Origin: CAZTDD01 sp964612675
Lineage (GTDB): Bacteria; Hinthialibacterota; Hinthialibacteria; Hinthialibacterales; JAKPRU01
Length of the DNA stretch: 52,720 nucleotides
Direction of reading: 5' to 3'
Assembly: GCA_964612675.1 (NCBI GenBank)
Contig: CAZTDD010000035.1
Coordinates: forward strand, 1-52,720
Position 1 is the stretch's first letter. Each line of letters begins with the position of its first letter. Below the pieces are notes generated by a model. That model was not told the DNA's origin and did not search any database. It saw nothing but the letters and a program-made list of their open reading frames with translations. The position numbers and the translations under genes were made by a program. Shown piece by piece: positions 50,774 to 52,720 of the stretch.

Positions 50774-52720
50774 TCACATTCCGCCGACAACTTTCTTCAA
50801 CGCCAGATCATCCACTAACACTGATGACTCCACACCCGGACCGCCGTTCTGGACAACGCACAAAACCGGAAACGCGGGATTTTCGGCGGTAAATCCGCCT
50901 CCGATGGTAATTTCTTGAAATTCATCACCGGCTAATCCTGCATTGTTTACAAAGACTCCGACATTCCCATTTCCGTTGGTTATCACCAACGCGGTGACAC
51001 CACCGGAACCGTCGAACAACCGGGCATCGACGGACGCTTGTAACACATGCGGAAAGCCGCCCTGCAGCTGACTGGCGAATATGCCGATGTTTGCCGCATC
51101 GTTTGTTTTTGTCAGCGAGAGTAGCATGTCACTCCCACCTTCGGTATCCGGAAACGGGAATGAAGCACCGCCGCTTTCTGCCATGACATTTTTCAATAAG
51201 CCGGATGTGTCTCCATCGAATGTACCATCTACATCCAGCGTTACATTTTCAAATTCCGATTCCGGTAATTCGAAAATAATTAAATTATCGAAATAGACTG
51301 TCACCGGTCCATCTGCCGATTCAGGCAAGGCTACTTGAAGCCCAGGCTGAAGCGCATTTGCCGGTGGGTCATAAAGGAGCACGAATTTGCCCCACTCGCC
51401 AACAGGCACATCCGGACCGCTCGCGTTTGAATAACCGAGCTGTCCGTCAATCGGAGAATTGAGTGCGGCTAAAGCCGCTGAACAGCCTTCGCCGTCTGCA
51501 CGAACATTCACCGACAGCATCACAGCGCCGTTGTCTGCCGAAACTGGGATCGTAGAAATTGCCAGCGTGCCATGTTCCGGCTGTGCTTCGATAATCAAAC
51601 CACGGCCGTCGGTCTCGGGTCCCGCTGGAACATCACCGACGGAAATCGCCGCTGCGTCGAATCCCGTTGCGGGGCTGTAGACAAAACCCGCTTCTTCCAC
51701 TGTTGCTTCCGAGAAATCAATATGGGCTAACACGTCTTCTGGTGCGGGTGTAGGTGTCGGTTCTTCGCCGCCTTCAAGCGGTTTGTAGTAGCGTCCCCGA
51801 TTATCCGCATACGCTACGTTTCCAAGCGTATCCACCGCCTGAACGAAAAATTCAAGTCCGGCGACTTTCGTTAATTCACCTTCCCAAATCAGCGGATTCG
51901 CTGATGATTGTTCCAGATCGACAGCACTCCATTCGCCGGTTCCATCTGTCCAGAGCACGACAACTCGATACAACGGATCGCCGTCGATATCTTCCGCTTC
52001 AACAGTGATCAACACTCGTTCGCCCTGCACGATTACAGACGGATCGCTGACCGTCGGTGGGGTTTCGCTGGATTCGCTGCCTGTGTAATACGTGCTGTAG
52101 CGAAGTTCTTGATAGAGACGTTCTTGTTTTGTTTGGTCGTTGTATTGACCTGCGACGAACACGAAGCGTTGCAGCGGCGGCAAGCCGCCCTGTGCCGCAA
52201 TTGTATTCACCGTAAATGGAATCGCCGGGAAGAATCCGTGCTTATCAAAAATACCTTCTTGGGCTTCGCCTGCGCCCCATTGGGAGCCTTCAATTACGGG
52301 ATCGAAGCTTTCAATTACTTCGTACTTTGCATATTCAAGGACAGCGCCTTTGGGGAAGAAACCTTCGGTGCCGGTGATATAGCCTGCGCGCGGCTGGACC
52401 GGCTCGTTGACGTTGGCCTGGGTAATTCCGTTAAATGTGTAAAAAATTCCCGATTCGGTTTCATGTTTTTCGAGGAATTGTTTGTCGATCAGTTCGATGC
52501 GTTGACTGCGGAGGAGTCCTTCCCCCACTGCGTTCGGTTCGGCCCAGAGGATTTTTTGTCCAAGATCGTAAGACAACCCCCTCTGTATCTCCCCCAAACT
52601 TTGGGGGAGAAAACACCGCAGATGCGTTTGTTTCTTTTCCTCCCCCGAACTTTGGGGGAGAAAACGACTCAGCTGTGTCCGTTTCTTTTCCTCCCCCGAA
52701 GATCGGGGGAGGTTAGGAGG
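50774..52720 (-). CDS. large multidomain, probably surface or secreted protein (5' end incomplete)
   Basis: The frame is open from 50774 to the window edge, and a TTG at 52597 would give 607 aa. From that TTG, residues about 183-275 form an Ig-like module (VLITVEAEDIDGDPLYRVVV, FFVQAVDTLGNVAYADNRGR). A Pro/Thr linker (PTPTPAPED) leads to two beta-sandwich, carbohydrate-binding-like modules (about 290-450 and 455-607, VPVGEWGKFVLLYDPP, VTVYFDNLIIFEL). No signal peptide is seen after the TTG, so the true start probably lies outside. The first 50 or so codons in the window are the palindromic repeat, translated as copies of FLPQSSGEEKK. The function is unknown. Confidence 0.65.
   Translation of the reverse strand, partial: PPNLPRSSGEEKKRTQLSRFLPQSSGEEKKQTHLRCFLPQSLGEIQRGLSYDLGQKILWAEPNAVGEGLLRSQRIELIDKQFLEKHETESGIFYTFNGITQANVNEPVQPRAGYITGTEGFFPKGAVLEYAKYEVIESFDPVIEGSQWGAGEAQEGIFDKHGFFPAIPFTVNTIAAQGGLPPLQRFVFVAGQYNDQTKQERLYQELRYSTYYTGSESSETPPTVSDPSVIVQGERVLITVEAEDIDGDPLYRVVVLWTDGTGEWSAVDLEQSSANPLIWEGELTKVAGLEFFVQAVDTLGNVAYADNRGRYYKPLEGGEEPTPTPAPEDVLAHIDFSEATVEEAGFVYSPATGFDAAAISVGDVPAGPETDGRGLIIEAQPEHGTLAISTIPVSADNGAVMLSVNVRADGEGCSAALAALNSPIDGQLGYSNASGPDVPVGEWGKFVLLYDPPANALQPGLQVALPESADGPVTVYFDNLIIFELPESEFENVTLDVDGTFDGDTSGLLKNVMAESGGASFPFPDTEGGSDMLLSLTKTNDAANIGIFASQLQGGFPHVLQASVDARLFDGSGGVTALVITNGNGNVGVFVNNAGLAGDEFQEITIGGGFTAENPAFPVLCVVQNGGPGVESSVLVDDLALKKVVGGM
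52572..52720. repeat. CAACCCCCTC element, inverted copy with three hairpins
   Basis: It starts GACAACCCCCTCTGTATC (52572). It contains three hairpins with CTCCCCC/GGGGGAG arms at 52589-52609, 52640-52660 and 52690-52712, spaced about 51 bp apart, and stops at the window end in GGTTAGGAGG. It is the reverse of the 9132-9238 copy with an added middle unit. Confidence 0.85.

Noticed and set aside
52572..52720. CRISPR array (three palindromic units with about 51-bp spacing)
   Set aside because: The interunit segments are similar to each other, the units are imperfect, and a two-unit copy with inverted ends exists at 9132. It is a mobile palindromic element.

Overview
The window reads as chromosomal DNA of a flagellated, diderm, respiring bacterium that I cannot place to phylum. 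The support is two flagellins, a CpoB/YbgF-like lipoprotein, complex I, Tat and Sec signal peptides, and a GatCAB amidotransferase. The mix of very large flagellins, a planctomycete-style pseudopilin, a BNR-repeat sialidase-like protein and many palindromic intergenic repeats suggests an uncultured lineage of the PVC/Poribacteria/Hydrogenedentes/Sumerlaeota kind. That placement is inference only. I see no rRNA, tRNA or CRISPR array.

Layout. 1-700: AbrB/RelE-type toxin-antitoxin pair. 857-4113: gatB-gatC-gatA, then a palindromic repeat and a TrmO-like gene (4290-4781). 4837-14045: flagellin region with two giant flagellins (860 and 853 aa), separated by a small hypothetical gene and about 2.6 kb of gene-poor, repeat-rich DNA. 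Flagellin 1 has a sigma-28-type promoter. Both leaders carry the same kind of hairpin with a GGA loop just upstream of the ribosome binding site. 14046-19620: MscS channel, ACT-malic enzyme, tandem GNAT protein and enolase-superfamily enzyme. 19621-21860: AT-richer island with a 55-aa acidic micropeptide unit (own promoter and terminator), a frameshifted papain-like cysteine peptidase and a 46-aa ORF. 21959-32116: nuoABCDHIJKLMN, an 11-subunit complex I locus without nuoEFG. 32198-37311: sialidase-like protein, zinc alcohol dehydrogenase, ABC-2 permease, two hypotheticals and a CpoB-like protein. 37628-42565 (minus): translation and secretion operon ylxM-ffh-rpsP-khpA-rimM-trmD-SPOUT MTase-rplS. 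42878-50690 (plus): DUF1015, DUF342-STAS fusion, pseudopilin, queA, NlpC/P60, DUF362 Tat protein, MNT-HEPN pair and a membrane-anchored TsaA-like protein. 50774-52720 (minus): large secreted-type protein whose reading frame runs through a repeat cluster to the window edge.

How it fits together. The core is ordinary: tRNA amidation, ribosome and SRP assembly, and respiration. The points of interest are the shared RNA hairpins in the flagellin leaders, the micropeptide/cysteine-peptidase island, and several families of palindromic mobile repeats. Two of these families lie inside reading frames and one decayed copy appears to split nuoC from nuoD.
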